Below are positions 1 to 9,424 of a stretch of 64,000 bases of DNA, piece after piece. This DNA is from Enterobacter sp. Ag1. GTDB lineage: Bacteria; Pseudomonadota; Gammaproteobacteria; Enterobacterales; Enterobacteriaceae. The notes under the pieces are model-generated. The model saw only the letters and a list, made by a program, of their open reading frames with translations. It did no database searches and was not told the DNA's origin. Made by a program: the position numbers and the translations under genes. How positions within the stretch are numbered: position 1 is the first letter of the stretch; every line of letters begins with the position of its first letter. Location of the stretch: the NCBI GenBank assembly GCA_000277545.1, contig AKXM01000046.1, positions 62,001 to 126,000 on the forward strand, written 5' to 3'.

Positions 1-303
1 CGCGGGATCCGCGCCGTGCTGGGCAATGCTGCTAACGAAGAGATCATGAGTCTGGCCCATCTGGACTGCGCCCGCTGGCTGCTGCTGACCATTCCTAACG
101 GCTACGAAGCCGGTGAAATCGTCGCGACGGCCAGAGCAAAATGCCCGGATATCGAAATCATCGCCCGCGCACATTACGACGACGAAGTGGATTACATCAC
201 CGAGCGTGGCGCTAATCAGGTTGTGATGGGAGAAAGGGAGATTGCCAATACCATGCTTGGGCTGCTGGTGCCGCCGGTCACACAGGAAGCGGTGACGGGT
301 TAA
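1..303 (+). CDS. ybaL: YbaL C-terminus, Kef-type cation/proton antiporter (partial)
   Basis: The reading frame is open from base 1 and ends at TAA 301-303, so only about the last 100 residues are present. The visible part is the end of a nucleotide-binding (TrkA-N/RCK) domain, with the pattern GNAANEEIM...LLLTIPN...ARAHYDDEVDYITERGANQVV, followed by a short tail. This matches the C-terminal regulatory domain of the inner-membrane monovalent cation:proton antiporter-2 family. Its position convergent with gsk is the conserved E. coli ybaL-gsk arrangement. The membrane domain lies outside the window. Confidence 0.9.
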   Translation, partial: RGIRAVLGNAANEEIMSLAHLDCARWLLLTIPNGYEAGEIVATARAKCPDIEIIARAHYDDEVDYITERGANQVVMGEREIANTMLGLLVPPVTQEAVTG

Positions 304-313
304 TTCTCTTTTA

Positions 314-334
314 GGGCAGGTCTGACACCTGCCC
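314..334. terminator. Hairpin downstream of ybaL
   Basis: GGGCAGGT (314-321) pairs with ACCTGCCC (327-334) around a 5-nt loop. It has no clear T tract and lies just before a second, stronger hairpin, so it probably helps to terminate ybaL transcription. Confidence 0.45.
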
Positions 335-340
335 ACGCCG

Positions 341-370
341 AAAAAAGCTGAGCCTTCAGGCTCAGCTTTT
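341..370. terminator. Bidirectional terminator between ybaL and gsk
   Basis: A perfect stem, AAAAAAGCTGAGCC / GGCTCAGCTTTT with loop TTCA, is flanked by A and T tracts. It can therefore act on either strand between the convergent ybaL and gsk genes. Confidence 0.85.
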
Positions 371-374
371 CAGC

Positions 375-1679
375 TTAACGTTCCCAGTAAGACTCTTCGA
401 GGCTGTCTTCCCGCTCAGGCAGGCCGCGCGTCAGGCGCGGAGAATGCTGGTTAAGAACCTGATAGCTCACGCGGTTGGCGTATTTGCATACCTGGGCCAG
501 CGAGGAATAAGTCAGCCAGGTCAGCTTGTGTTTGCTGGAATTCGGCACGTTACTGCGGTGGTAATTGTTCGCGGTGATATCGTGCAACAGCGCCGCAAGC
601 GCCCCGTCTCCCGCGCCATTGGTGTTCATGATCTTCTCCGGGCCGCCCATATATGGCGCGATGTGGGAGTAGATTCGCAGCGGCTCAGCGCAGTCTTTCA
701 GGCGCATCGCGCGGCTAAATTCGAACTGGTTAAATTCGGCAATCGCACCAGGCAGAAGTGGGTGCTGGGTTTTACGCTTCGCGGTCTCTTCGGTATAACC
801 CGCCATATAAAGGCCTACCGGCCCGGCGGTGCAAAGCACCAGGTCAACCCAGTCCAGCGCCTTGTCGGCGGCCAGCAGCGGATCGCTTTCACCGGTTAGC
901 GCTTCACCCTCTTCTTCGTTCATCGCCAGGATCGAAACGTGCTCGCTCAGGAAAGCCTGCCACCAGGTCGGGTTTTCGGCAATCACGTATTTGGTGCCCA
1001 GAGTCAGTACCACCGGCACGTTGTGTTTCTTCGCCCAGGCAATCGCCTGCATGGTGGCCTCCGGCATCGGCTCGCCCGGCTTGCAGCGCACCAGATAAGA
1101 GGTCAGCACCAGCGCGGATGCCCCGGCAATCACTTCTTCCGGAATGCTATCCGCACGTAGCTGGTTCATGTGGCCCGGGCTGATGGCAAAAGTACGCTCG
1201 CCCTGGTCGCCAATCAGCGTAAAGCAGCGGCCAATCGGGCCATCAACGCCCTGCAAATAGTTAAGGTCGGTCCGGCTGGAGGTATTGCAGAGGTAGCGGT
1301 AAGCGTAGCTACCGATCTCGACATTGCGGCACATTACGCCGAGCAGCACCGAGCGGTCATCGGCCAGTACCGAGTAATTGTGCATGGTATTGCCGATGGT
1401 GCCCCCGGCAAACTGGTGGGTAATCAGGTTGTTGTCGACCAGCTCTTTGTAGAGCGCGTCGGCCACATCATCCTCAATCACCAGAGAGTGGCCAAAACTC
1501 AGCCCGTAGCGCTGTACAAACTCATCGTCCACTTTGGCTTCAATGTCGACCAGCGTTTGGTCGATGCCGACCACCCAGGAAGAGCCGCTTTCTGCTTCAG
1601 GCTGAGTTTGCTGTAAGAGCGGGTCGCGGGCGCTGACGGGGAAGTAGTGTTTGGATTTGCGTTTACCGGGAAATTTCAT
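375..1679 (-). CDS. gsk: Inosine-guanosine kinase
   Basis: Cytosolic purine salvage kinase that phosphorylates inosine and guanosine to IMP and GMP with ATP. It is 434 aa, the same length as E. coli Gsk. It belongs to the PfkB/ribokinase family, shown by the C-terminal anion-hole/catalytic motif NTNGAGDGALAALLHD near residue 356 and by the N-terminal sugar-binding part VVGIDQTLVDIEAKVDD. The start MKFPGKRKSKHYFPV matches the family. The gene is convergent with ybaL and 60 bp downstream of hemH on the same strand. E. coli aes, which normally sits between hemH and gsk, is missing. Confidence 0.95.
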   Translation of the reverse strand: MKFPGKRKSKHYFPVSARDPLLQQTQPEAESGSSWVVGIDQTLVDIEAKVDDEFVQRYGLSFGHSLVIEDDVADALYKELVDNNLITHQFAGGTIGNTMHNYSVLADDRSVLLGVMCRNVEIGSYAYRYLCNTSSRTDLNYLQGVDGPIGRCFTLIGDQGERTFAISPGHMNQLRADSIPEEVIAGASALVLTSYLVRCKPGEPMPEATMQAIAWAKKHNVPVVLTLGTKYVIAENPTWWQAFLSEHVSILAMNEEEGEALTGESDPLLAADKALDWVDLVLCTAGPVGLYMAGYTEETAKRKTQHPLLPGAIAEFNQFEFSRAMRLKDCAEPLRIYSHIAPYMGGPEKIMNTNGAGDGALAALLHDITANNYHRSNVPNSSKHKLTWLTYSSLAQVCKYANRVSYQVLNQHSPRLTRGLPEREDSLEESYWER

Positions 1680-1739
1680 GGTGTCGTTACGGGGCTGGAT
1701 AATAAGGCGGAGAATAGTAGCATTCCCCGCCTCAGGTTT

Positions 1740-2705
1740 CTATTTGCGATACCGCTCCACCAGATTCATCATCATCGCGATATGGGCCGGATCGTCATTC
1801 AGCGCCGGAATGTACTCGTATTTCGTCCCGCCCGCCTCGATAAACACTTCCCGGTTCTGGACCGCCATCTCTTCCAGCGTTTCCAGGCAGTCAGCGGAGA
1901 AGCCCGGGCACATCACCTGAATATGCTTCACGCCCTTTTCGGCCAGCATTTTCAACGTTTCGTCGGTGTACGGCATCAGCCAGGGTTCGCGGCCAAAGCG
2001 GGACTGGTAGGTCATCATCACTTTTTCCGGCGGCAGCTCAAGGGCGCTCAGCAGTTCGCGGGTGGTGTCGCGGCAGCGCTGCGGGTAATCATCGCCTTCA
2101 TTCGCGTAGCGCTGCGGAATACCGTGATAGGAAAGCAGCAGCACGTCCGGTTCACCGTGTTCGGCAAAAGAGCGTTTGACCGAGGCCGCCAGCGCGTTGA
2201 TGTAAGCCGGCTCTGTCGCGTAGTCGCGAATCAGGGAAATAGAAGGCAGACTGCGGTAATCGGCGAAGATACGCCCCAGCTCGTCCCATACCGCCGCCAC
2301 GGTTGAGCAGGAAAACTGCGGATAAAGCGGCAGCACCACAATGTGCGTCACGTTCTGCGCCAGGAGGTCGTCCACGGCGCTTTTGAGCGACGGTTCGCCG
2401 TAGCTCATCCCCAGCGCAACCGGCGTGTCCGGCAGCTGCTGCGCCAGCGCTTTTTCCTGCCGACGGCTGTATACCATCAAGGGCGAGCCCTCTTCCATCC
2501 AGATGGACTGATAGAGTTTGGCGACACGCGGTGAACGGATCGGCAGAATGACGCCGCGCAGCAGCGGCCACCAAAGCAGGCGGGGCGTATCTACCACGCG
2601 CTTATCGCTGAGGAACTGACGAAGATAACGGTTGACCGCCGCCGGTGTCGGGGCGCTCGGCGTACCAAGGTTAGCCAGTAAGATGCCAATTTTTTCCTGA
2701 TTCAT
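1740..2705 (-). CDS. hemH: Ferrochelatase
   Basis: Inserts Fe(II) into protoporphyrin IX, the last step of protoheme synthesis, at the inner face of the cytoplasmic membrane. The frame carries the N-terminal signature [13 protein letters not shown], the active-site segment SYHGIPQRY with the conserved His, and the C-terminal [14 protein letters not shown] chose ATG 2705 (321 aa; E. coli has 320 aa). A GTG six bases upstream is in frame, but the AAGGGG ribosome-binding site is better spaced for the ATG. It follows adk in the usual adk-hemH order, with a strong hairpin between them. Confidence 0.95.
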   Translation of the reverse strand: MNQEKIGILLANLGTPSAPTPAAVNRYLRQFLSDKRVVDTPRLLWWPLLRGVILPIRSPRVAKLYQSIWMEEGSPLMVYSRRQEKALAQQLPDTPVALGMSYGEPSLKSAVDDLLAQNVTHIVVLPLYPQFSCSTVAAVWDELGRIFADYRSLPSISLIRDYATEPAYINALAASVKRSFAEHGEPDVLLLSYHGIPQRYANEGDDYPQRCRDTTRELLSALELPPEKVMMTYQSRFGREPWLMPYTDETLKMLAEKGVKHIQVMCPGFSADCLETLEEMAVQNREVFIEAGGTKYEYIPALNDDPAHIAMMMNLVERYRK

Positions 2706-2792
2706 TCCCACCCCTTATCTGTAAATTGCCGTCAATTGTAACGTAAAAGAGCGAAACGAGAACCGATTACAGTGAAAGGGGAAAATAGGGGC

Positions 2793-2826
2793 AAAAAAAT
2801 ACCAGGGCATGCCCTGGTATTTTTTG
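2793..2826 (-). terminator. adk terminator
   Basis: The near-perfect palindrome ATACCAGGGC/GCCCTGGTAT is flanked by an A7 tract on one side and T7 on the other. It is placed 13 bp after the adk stop on the minus strand and 90 bp before the hemH start. Confidence 0.85.
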
Positions 2827-2839
2827 CCGCTGCGGGAAA

Positions 2840-3885
<1,046 letters not shown>

Positions 3886-4236
3886 ATGAATAAGCCCTTA
3901 ATTGCCATTATCTGTTGTTTGCTGCTAAGCGGGTGCACATCTCAGTGGGTAAAAACCCGCAGTAACGCGCAGGAGTACACCAGCGCACGAGGAGACTGTG
4001 AAACCCAGTCCCAGCAGGCTTTTCCGGTAAGGAATGAGGTTGCACAACGTACTAAGTACACCACTTACTACGAAGCCTGTACTAAAAAAGATGAGTGTGA
4101 TGGCGAGAAAACCCGGGCGGTAAAAAAGCCAGAAATTGAAAGCTATGTGATGGACGTGAATAGCGAAAGCCGGGACCGGTTATTTAATCAGTGCATGGAA
4201 CTGAAAGGTTGGGAAAGCAAAATAAAGTGGCTGTAA
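3886..4236 (+). CDS. Small outer-membrane-type lipoprotein, unknown function
   Basis: A 116-aa protein starting at ATG 3886, after the ribosome-binding site GGAAGAG. An ATG further upstream in frame would bury the signal peptide. Residues 1-16 form a short lipoprotein signal and LLSGC17 is a lipobox, with Thr-Ser after the Cys, so outer-membrane sorting is expected. The mature part is charged and has three further pairs of Cys (GDCETQ, EACTKKDEC, FNQCMEL) that could form disulfides. I do not recognise the family. It is inserted between adk and htpG, which are adjacent in E. coli, and is convergent with htpG. Confidence 0.7.
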   Translation: MNKPLIAIICCLLLSGCTSQWVKTRSNAQEYTSARGDCETQSQQAFPVRNEVAQRTKYTTYYEACTKKDECDGEKTRAVKKPEIESYVMDVNSESRDRLFNQCMELKGWESKIKWL

Positions 4237-4340
4237 TATCTGAAATTCAACATCCATAGCCCGTATTCCGACAGAAAAATAACCTTACTTTTTAAAGCAT
4301 GAAATTTTCTGCAGTTACTGTGCCTGAATATTTAAGTGAA

Positions 4341-4370
4341 AAAAAACCACCTGTCTATACAGGTGGTTTT
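4341..4370. terminator. Bidirectional terminator between lipoprotein gene and htpG
   Basis: AAAACCACCTG (4343-4353) and CAGGTGGTTTT (4360-4370) form an 11-bp stem with a 6-nt loop, with A and T runs at both ends. It serves the convergent lipoprotein gene and htpG. Confidence 0.85.
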
Positions 4371-4389
4371 GTCAGATAATCAATCGGAC

Positions 4390-6264
4390 TTAAGAAACCA
4401 GCAGCTGGTTCATGCGGCGGATGAACTGGTTAGGATCTTCCAGCTGGCCGCGCTCAGCTAACAGCGCCTGGTCAAGCAGCAGCTCAACCCACTCGCTAAA
4501 CTGCGCGTCATCCTGCGTATCCGCAGCGCGTTTCACCAGCGCATGCTCCGGGTTAAGCTCGAAGATGTACTTCACTTCCGGCACTTCCTGGCCCGCAGCG
4601 GCAAACAGTTTCGCCATCTGGGTGCTCATGTCGTTGCTGTCGGTGGTGACGATCGCCGGGGTATCGGTCAGGCGATGCGTCAGACGCACTTCCTTCACAC
4701 GCTCGCCCAGCAGGGTTTTCACGCGGTCCACGAACGGCTCCAGCGCCTTCTCAGCTTCTTTCGCTTCTTCGGTTTCTTCGTCCGTCAATTTATCCAGTGA
4801 TTCATCGGTCTTGCTGACTGACTGGAACGCTTTCCCGTCGAACTCGGTCAGGTAGCTCATCATCCACTCGTCGATGCGATCGGAAAGCAGCAGGACTTCG
4901 ATGCCTTTCTTACGCAGCAGTTCCAGGTGTGGGCTGCTCTTCGCCGCCGCGTAGCTGTCCGCGGTGATGTAGTAGATCTTCTCCTGGCCTTCTTTCATGC
5001 GGGAGACATACTCTTCCAGCGACACGGTCTGCGCGGAGGAGTCGTTGTGCGTGGTCGCGAAGCGCAGCAGTTTAGCGATAGCTTCCTGGTTCGCGTTATC
5101 TTCCGCCGGGCCTTCTTTCAACACCAGGCCAAAGTTTTTCCAGAAGGTCTGGTATTTCTCAGCATCGTCTTTCGCCAGCTTGTCCAGCATCTGCAGCACA
5201 CGCTTGGTCAGCGCGCTGCGCAGGTTCTGGGTCACGCGGCTGTCCTGCAGGATTTCACGGGAAACGTTCAGCGGCAGATCGTTAGAATCTATCAGGCCAC
5301 GCACGAAGCGCAGGTAGTTCGGCATGAACTGCTCGGCATCGTCCATGATAAACACGCGCTGCACGTAGAGTTTCAGCCCGTGTTTGTGGTCACGGTTCCA
5401 CATATCCCACGGCGCCTGCGCAGGGATGTACAACAGGCTGGTGTATTCCTGCTTCCCTTCTACGCGGTTGTGGCTCCAGGCCAGCGGGTCGGTAAAGTCG
5501 TGGGCGATGTGCTTGTAGAACTCTTTGTATTCGTCATCGCTAACTTCGGATTTGCTGCGGGTCCACAGCGCCTGAGCTTTGTTGATTTTTTCCCAGCTAA
5601 CGATGGTCTCACCGTCTTTTTCTTCCTGCTGTTCAATCTCAACCGGCAGAGCGATGTGGTCAGAATATTTGCTGATAATGGAACGAACGCGCCAGTCGTC
5701 GAGGAACTCATCTTCGCCTTCACGCAGATGCAGCGTGATTTCGGTACCACGATCGACTTTCTCAATGTCGGCCACGGTGTATTCACCCGCGCCTTCAGAC
5801 TCCCAGAACACGCCCTGCTCCGCGCTGGCACCGGCGGCGCGAGTGCGAACGGTGACTTTGTCCGCCACGATAAACGCAGAATAGAAGCCTACGCCGAACT
5901 GGCCGATAAGCTGGCTGTCTTTCGCCTGGTCAGACCCCATGGACTCGAGGAAAGCCTTGGTGCCGGATTTAGCAATGGTGCCCAGATGATCGATAACTTC
6001 ATCACGGGTCATGCCGATGCCGTTATCGGCAATAGTCAGGGTACGGTTGTCTTTGTTAAAAGAGACGCGAACGCGCAGTTCACCGTCACCTTCGTAAAGG
6101 CTGGCGTCAGACAGGGCGCGAAAGCGCAGCTTGTCTGCCGCATCGGAGGCGTTGGAGATCAGCTCACGCAGGAAGATTTCTTTGTTTGAATAGAGAGAAT
6201 GGATCATCAGGTGCAGAAGCTGTTTTACCTCTGACTGAAAACCGCGGGTCTCTTGTCCTTTCAT
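4390..6264 (-). CDS. htpG: Molecular chaperone HtpG (Hsp90)
   Basis: Cytosolic ATP-dependent Hsp90 chaperone. From ATG 6264 it is 624 aa, identical in length to E. coli HtpG; a start six bases upstream adds only MT. The N-terminal GHKL ATPase motifs are visible: the catalytic Glu in [27 protein letters not shown], and the glycine-rich lid end [12 protein letters not shown]. The middle domain has the conserved Arg of [11 protein letters not shown], and a C-terminal dimerisation domain follows. A heat-shock-type promoter lies 53 bp upstream. Confidence 0.97.
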   Translation of the reverse strand: MKGQETRGFQSEVKQLLHLMIHSLYSNKEIFLRELISNASDAADKLRFRALSDASLYEGDGELRVRVSFNKDNRTLTIADNGIGMTRDEVIDHLGTIAKSGTKAFLESMGSDQAKDSQLIGQFGVGFYSAFIVADKVTVRTRAAGASAEQGVFWESEGAGEYTVADIEKVDRGTEITLHLREGEDEFLDDWRVRSIISKYSDHIALPVEIEQQEEKDGETIVSWEKINKAQALWTRSKSEVSDDEYKEFYKHIAHDFTDPLAWSHNRVEGKQEYTSLLYIPAQAPWDMWNRDHKHGLKLYVQRVFIMDDAEQFMPNYLRFVRGLIDSNDLPLNVSREILQDSRVTQNLRSALTKRVLQMLDKLAKDDAEKYQTFWKNFGLVLKEGPAEDNANQEAIAKLLRFATTHNDSSAQTVSLEEYVSRMKEGQEKIYYITADSYAAAKSSPHLELLRKKGIEVLLLSDRIDEWMMSYLTEFDGKAFQSVSKTDESLDKLTDEETEEAKEAEKALEPFVDRVKTLLGERVKEVRLTHRLTDTPAIVTTDSNDMSTQMAKLFAAAGQEVPEVKYIFELNPEHALVKRAADTQDDAQFSEWVELLLDQALLAERGQLEDPNQFIRRMNQLLVS

Positions 6265-6316
6265 GGTCATTGATACCTCAACAAAATCATACGGGATGAA
6301 GAAAACGTTGAGGGGG

Positions 6317-6344
6317 ATATGGTAGCGATTTGTGCCTTTTCAAG
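6317..6344 (-). promoter_or_regulatory. Sigma-32 type heat-shock promoter of htpG
   Basis: On the minus strand, CTTGAAA (6344-6338) is followed by exactly 13 bp and then TACCATAT (6324-6317). The sigma-32 consensus is CTTGAAA-N(11-16)-CCCCATNT, so the -35 is perfect and the -10 matches 6 of 8 positions. It is correctly placed for htpG. Confidence 0.75.
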
Positions 6345-6374
6345 CTGGAGGAGGCAAAAACCTCCCCCAACCGA

Positions 6375-6980
6375 TTAAAAATTAATCTTATGGCGACCCA
6401 GCAGCGAGTGTGAAAGCGTGGTGCCATCCACCATTTCCAGCTCGCCGCCCACCGGCACCCCGTGGGCGATACGGCTGGCTTCAACGCCGTACTGCGCGCA
6501 CAGCTCGGCAATGTAGTTCGCCGTGGCTTCGCCTTCTACCGTCGGATTAGTGGCAAGAATAACTTCTTTCATCGGCTCGCTGGCAAGGCGCTGCTCAAGG
6601 CGATCCAGTCCAATATCGTTCGGGCCAATGCCGTCCAGCGGCGAGAGGTGCCCCATTAAGACAAAGTAGCGGCCTGAGAACTGGCCGGTTTGCTCGATGG
6701 CGTGAATATCCGCCGGGCTCTCCACCACGCAAATCTGGCCGTTTTCCTGGCGACGTGGATTGGAGCAAATGGAGCAAACTTCCTGCTCGGTAAAGGTACG
6801 GCAATCCGCACAGTGGCCAATCTCGGACATGGCGCGGGTCAGCGCCTGAGCCAGACGCATGCCGCCGCTGCGGTCGCGCTGCAACAGGGCAAACGCCATA
6901 CGCTGGGCGGATTTCGGGCCAACGCCGGGCAGGCAGCGCAGGGATTCCATAAGGGCTGAGAGTAAAGGACTGGTTTGCAT
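6375..6980 (-). CDS. recR: Recombination mediator RecR
   Basis: Loads RecA on gapped DNA with RecF and RecO. It is 201 aa, the E. coli length. An N-terminal helix-hairpin-helix carries [13 protein letters not shown] (residues 17-29), followed by a four-Cys zinc finger ([16 protein letters not shown]) and a Toprim domain with [13 protein letters not shown]. In E. coli recR directly follows ybaB; here about 2 kb holding a pirin gene and a LysR gene separates them, so recR must have its own promoter or be read from the pirin gene. Confidence 0.95.
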   Translation of the reverse strand: MQTSPLLSALMESLRCLPGVGPKSAQRMAFALLQRDRSGGMRLAQALTRAMSEIGHCADCRTFTEQEVCSICSNPRRQENGQICVVESPADIHAIEQTGQFSGRYFVLMGHLSPLDGIGPNDIGLDRLEQRLASEPMKEVILATNPTVEGEATANYIAELCAQYGVEASRIAHGVPVGGELEMVDGTTLSHSLLGRHKINF

Positions 6981-7083
6981 CGCTCGGGCTTGTGAGAAAA
7001 AAGTGGGCTATAGCCTAACATTAGCCCCGCGGATGGGTATAGGAAAAGATATCCCCCGCACGAAGGCTCGCCGGGGGAAATGT

Positions 7084-7953
7084 TTACGCGATGTCTTTGC
7101 CGAAACGGCCCTGATTAAAATCATCGATGGCCTGATGAATCTCCTCTTTGGTGTTCATCACGAACGGGCCATAACCCACCACAGGCTCATTCAGAGGCTC
7201 ACCGCTGAGCAACAGAACCACCGCGTCATTATTGGCTTCGAGGGTCACGCTTTCGCCTTTGGCATCCAGCACTACCAGCTGTGCTTCACGCGCCACCTCT
7301 TCACCGTTGACCAGCACCGTGCCTTTCAACACCACCAGCGCCGTGTTCCAGCCGTCTTTCACCGCCAACTGCGTAACGCCTTGTGGGTTCAGGCGCAAAT
7401 CCCAAATGCTGATTGGCGAGAAGGTCCTGGCCGGGCCTTTGGTTCCGTCAAACTCACCGGCAATCACGCGAACCTTACCGGCATTGTCCGGCAAATCGAC
7501 CACCGGAATATCGCCGTCGGTAATCGGCTGATAGCCAGGCGCGGTCATTTTGTCTTTTGCAGGCAGGTTAACCCACAGCTGCACCATTTCCAGGCTGCCG
7601 CCCGCTTCGCTGAATGCCGGAGAATGGTATTCCTCGTGAAGGATGCCGCTCCCGGCGGTCATCCACTGCACGTCACCCGGACCAATCACACCGCCGTTGC
7701 CCGCGTTATCGCGATGCGCCACTTCGCCTTTGTAGACGATGGTCACGGTTTCAAAGCCACGATGCGGATGCTGATCCACGCCGCGCTGGCCTTTATTGCT
7801 CGGCTTAAATTCCGCCGGGCCCGCGTAGTCCAGCAGCAGGAACGGGCTAAGCTGCTCGGCAAATTTTGAGTACGAAAACAGCGACCGAACCGGGAAACCA
7901 TCCCCCACCCAGTGGGAAGCCGGTGCGGTGTAGACGCCAAGAATTGATTTCAT
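7084..7953 (-). CDS. Pirin-family bicupin protein
   Basis: A 289-aa cytosolic protein of the pirin family (quercetin 2,3-dioxygenase-like fold). The start ATG 7953 has the ribosome-binding site GGAGAG; an in-frame start 12 bp upstream lacks one. The N-terminal cupin contains the metal-binding pattern HPHRGFETVTIVYKG, then HRDNAGN...GPGDVQWMTAG and LHEE, consistent with the three-His/one-Glu site of YhhW and human pirin. A pirin_C cupin follows. It is divergent from a LysR gene 108 bp away, which is the usual sign of a regulator-target pair. Substrate unknown. Confidence 0.85.
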   Translation of the reverse strand: MKSILGVYTAPASHWVGDGFPVRSLFSYSKFAEQLSPFLLLDYAGPAEFKPSNKGQRGVDQHPHRGFETVTIVYKGEVAHRDNAGNGGVIGPGDVQWMTAGSGILHEEYHSPAFSEAGGSLEMVQLWVNLPAKDKMTAPGYQPITDGDIPVVDLPDNAGKVRVIAGEFDGTKGPARTFSPISIWDLRLNPQGVTQLAVKDGWNTALVVLKGTVLVNGEEVAREAQLVVLDAKGESVTLEANNDAVVLLLSGEPLNEPVVGYGPFVMNTKEEIHQAIDDFNQGRFGKDIA

Positions 7954-8061
7954 GATTCTCTCCACAAGGGTTGTTTCTGATGGGATAAAGCTTACCCGTC
8001 AGACGCTCAGCCCGGTAGAGTGCTAAAATGGACTCAGTGTTCCATAATCAGGACAATAGAA

Positions 8062-8967
8062 ATGCAGGACCTAAACGATCTGTGGTACTTCGTGCAGGTG
8101 GTAGACCACGGCGGTTTTTCCCCCGCCAGCCGGGTTATCGACATTCCAAAGTCCCGCCTGAGCCGCCGCATTGCGCTGCTGGAAGAGCGGCTTGAAACCC
8201 GCCTGCTGCAGCGCTCGACGCGGAGCTTCACGGTCACCGAAGCCGGGCATATTTTCTACCGCCACTGCAAGGCAATGATGATTGAAGCAGAAGCGGCGCA
8301 GGAAGCCATCGACACGCTCAAGTCAGAGCCGCGAGGGCTGATCCGCCTCACCTGCCCGATAGCGCTGCTGCATGTCCACGTCGGCGATATGCTGGCGCGC
8401 TTTATGCAGCTTTATCCGCAGATTGTGATTCAGCTTGAGGAAACCAACCGCCGCGTGGACGTGCTGAACGAAAACGTTGATTTAGCTATTCGCGTGCGTC
8501 CTTTGCCGCTGGAAGACAGCGACCCGGTGATGCGCAAGCTGGCCACCCGCAGCATGTGCCTGGTCGCCAGCCCGGATCTGGTCGCCCGCCAGGGTATGCC
8601 TGCGGCACCTACAGATCTCGCCCACTGGCCAAGCCTGGCGCTGGACAGGCCGCAGCAAACTTATCGCTGGTGCCTGTTTGGCCCGGAACAGCAGGAGGTG
8701 ATTGTTCACCACAAGCCCCGCTATGTGACGACGGATATGATCGCGCTGCGTACCGCGGCGCTGAACGGGATTGGCGTCGTGCAGCTCCCGAAGCTGATGC
8801 TTAACGACGCGCTGGCGCAGGGCAAGCTGGTTCACGTGTTGCCAGAATGGCGAGCAAGAATGGAGATCGTGCATGCGGTCTTCCCTTCACGACGAGGGCA
8901 GTTACCGGCGGTGCGGGCGTTAATTGATTTTCTGGCGGAGAGCTATCAGGCGCTGGACGAGGAGTAA
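8062..8967 (+). CDS. LysR-family transcriptional regulator
   Basis: A 301-aa LysR-type regulator. Start ATG 8062 is preceded by AGGA at 8 bp and begins with the canonical MQDLNDLWYFVQVVDHGGF. The N-terminal winged HTH (residues 1-60) includes SRLSRRIALLEERLETRLLQRSTRSFTVTEAG. Residues about 90-300 form the periplasmic-binding-like effector domain. It is divergent from the pirin gene, so the 7954-8061 region should hold its operator. By architecture it belongs to the AaeR/DsdC-unrelated 'YafC-like' group, but the effector cannot be told from the sequence. Confidence 0.88.
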   Translation: MQDLNDLWYFVQVVDHGGFSPASRVIDIPKSRLSRRIALLEERLETRLLQRSTRSFTVTEAGHIFYRHCKAMMIEAEAAQEAIDTLKSEPRGLIRLTCPIALLHVHVGDMLARFMQLYPQIVIQLEETNRRVDVLNENVDLAIRVRPLPLEDSDPVMRKLATRSMCLVASPDLVARQGMPAAPTDLAHWPSLALDRPQQTYRWCLFGPEQQEVIVHHKPRYVTTDMIALRTAALNGIGVVQLPKLMLNDALAQGKLVHVLPEWRARMEIVHAVFPSRRGQLPAVRALIDFLAESYQALDEE

Positions 8968-8974
8968 GAAAACG

Positions 8975-8998
8975 GCCTTCTCCCGGGCGGGAGAAGGC
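8975..8998 (-). terminator. Hairpin between LysR gene and ybaB
   Basis: GCCTTCTCCC (8975-8984) pairs with GGGAGAAGGC (8989-8998) around a 4-nt loop. Only the minus-strand reading is followed by a T run (GTTTTC), so it mainly terminates ybaB. Confidence 0.6.
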
Positions 8999-9007
8999 GG
9001 AAAAGCA

Positions 9008-9337
9008 TCAGAATGGCATTTTGAAGCCCGGTGGCAACTGCATGCCGTTGGACACCCCAGCCATTTTTTCTTTCTGCGCTTCGCCGATACGGCGAGCGGC
9101 ATCGTTGAAGGCTGCGGCAACCAGGTCTTCAACCATCTCTTTGTCATCTTCCATCAGGCTTGGGTCGATTTCGACACGGCGGCAGTTGTGCGCCCCGTTG
9201 ATGGTCACTTTCACCAGGCCCGCGCCGGACTCGCCGGTGACTTCCATGTTGGCGATTTCTTCCTGAGCCTGGGCCATTTTTTCCTGCATCTGCTGGGCCT
9301 GCTTCATCAGGTTACCCAGACCGCCTTTTCCAAACAT
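9008..9337 (-). CDS. ybaB: Nucleoid-associated protein YbaB/EbfC
   Basis: A 109-aa DNA-binding protein, the same length as E. coli YbaB, starting [23 protein letters not shown]. The YbaB/EbfC fold is a homodimer with protruding helical tweezers that bind DNA. It lies 87 bp downstream of dnaX on the same strand, as in most Proteobacteria. The usual next gene, recR, is displaced here by the LysR/pirin insertion. Confidence 0.96.
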   Translation of the reverse strand: MFGKGGLGNLMKQAQQMQEKMAQAQEEIANMEVTGESGAGLVKVTINGAHNCRRVEIDPSLMEDDKEMVEDLVAAAFNDAARRIGEAQKEKMAGVSNGMQLPPGFKMPF

Positions 9338-9424
9338 AATCTTCTCTCTTTCATCGGGCCAGCCCTCACAGAATGCGAGAGTGGCTATCAGGGTTTCACA
9401 CTATGCCGCGCCAGGCGAGGCATA

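Noticed and set aside
4927-6189. A 420-codon open frame opposite htpG
   Set aside because: It is the antisense shadow of a strongly conserved gene, has no ribosome-binding site, and its Val/Phe/Arg-rich composition is typical of reversed coding strands.
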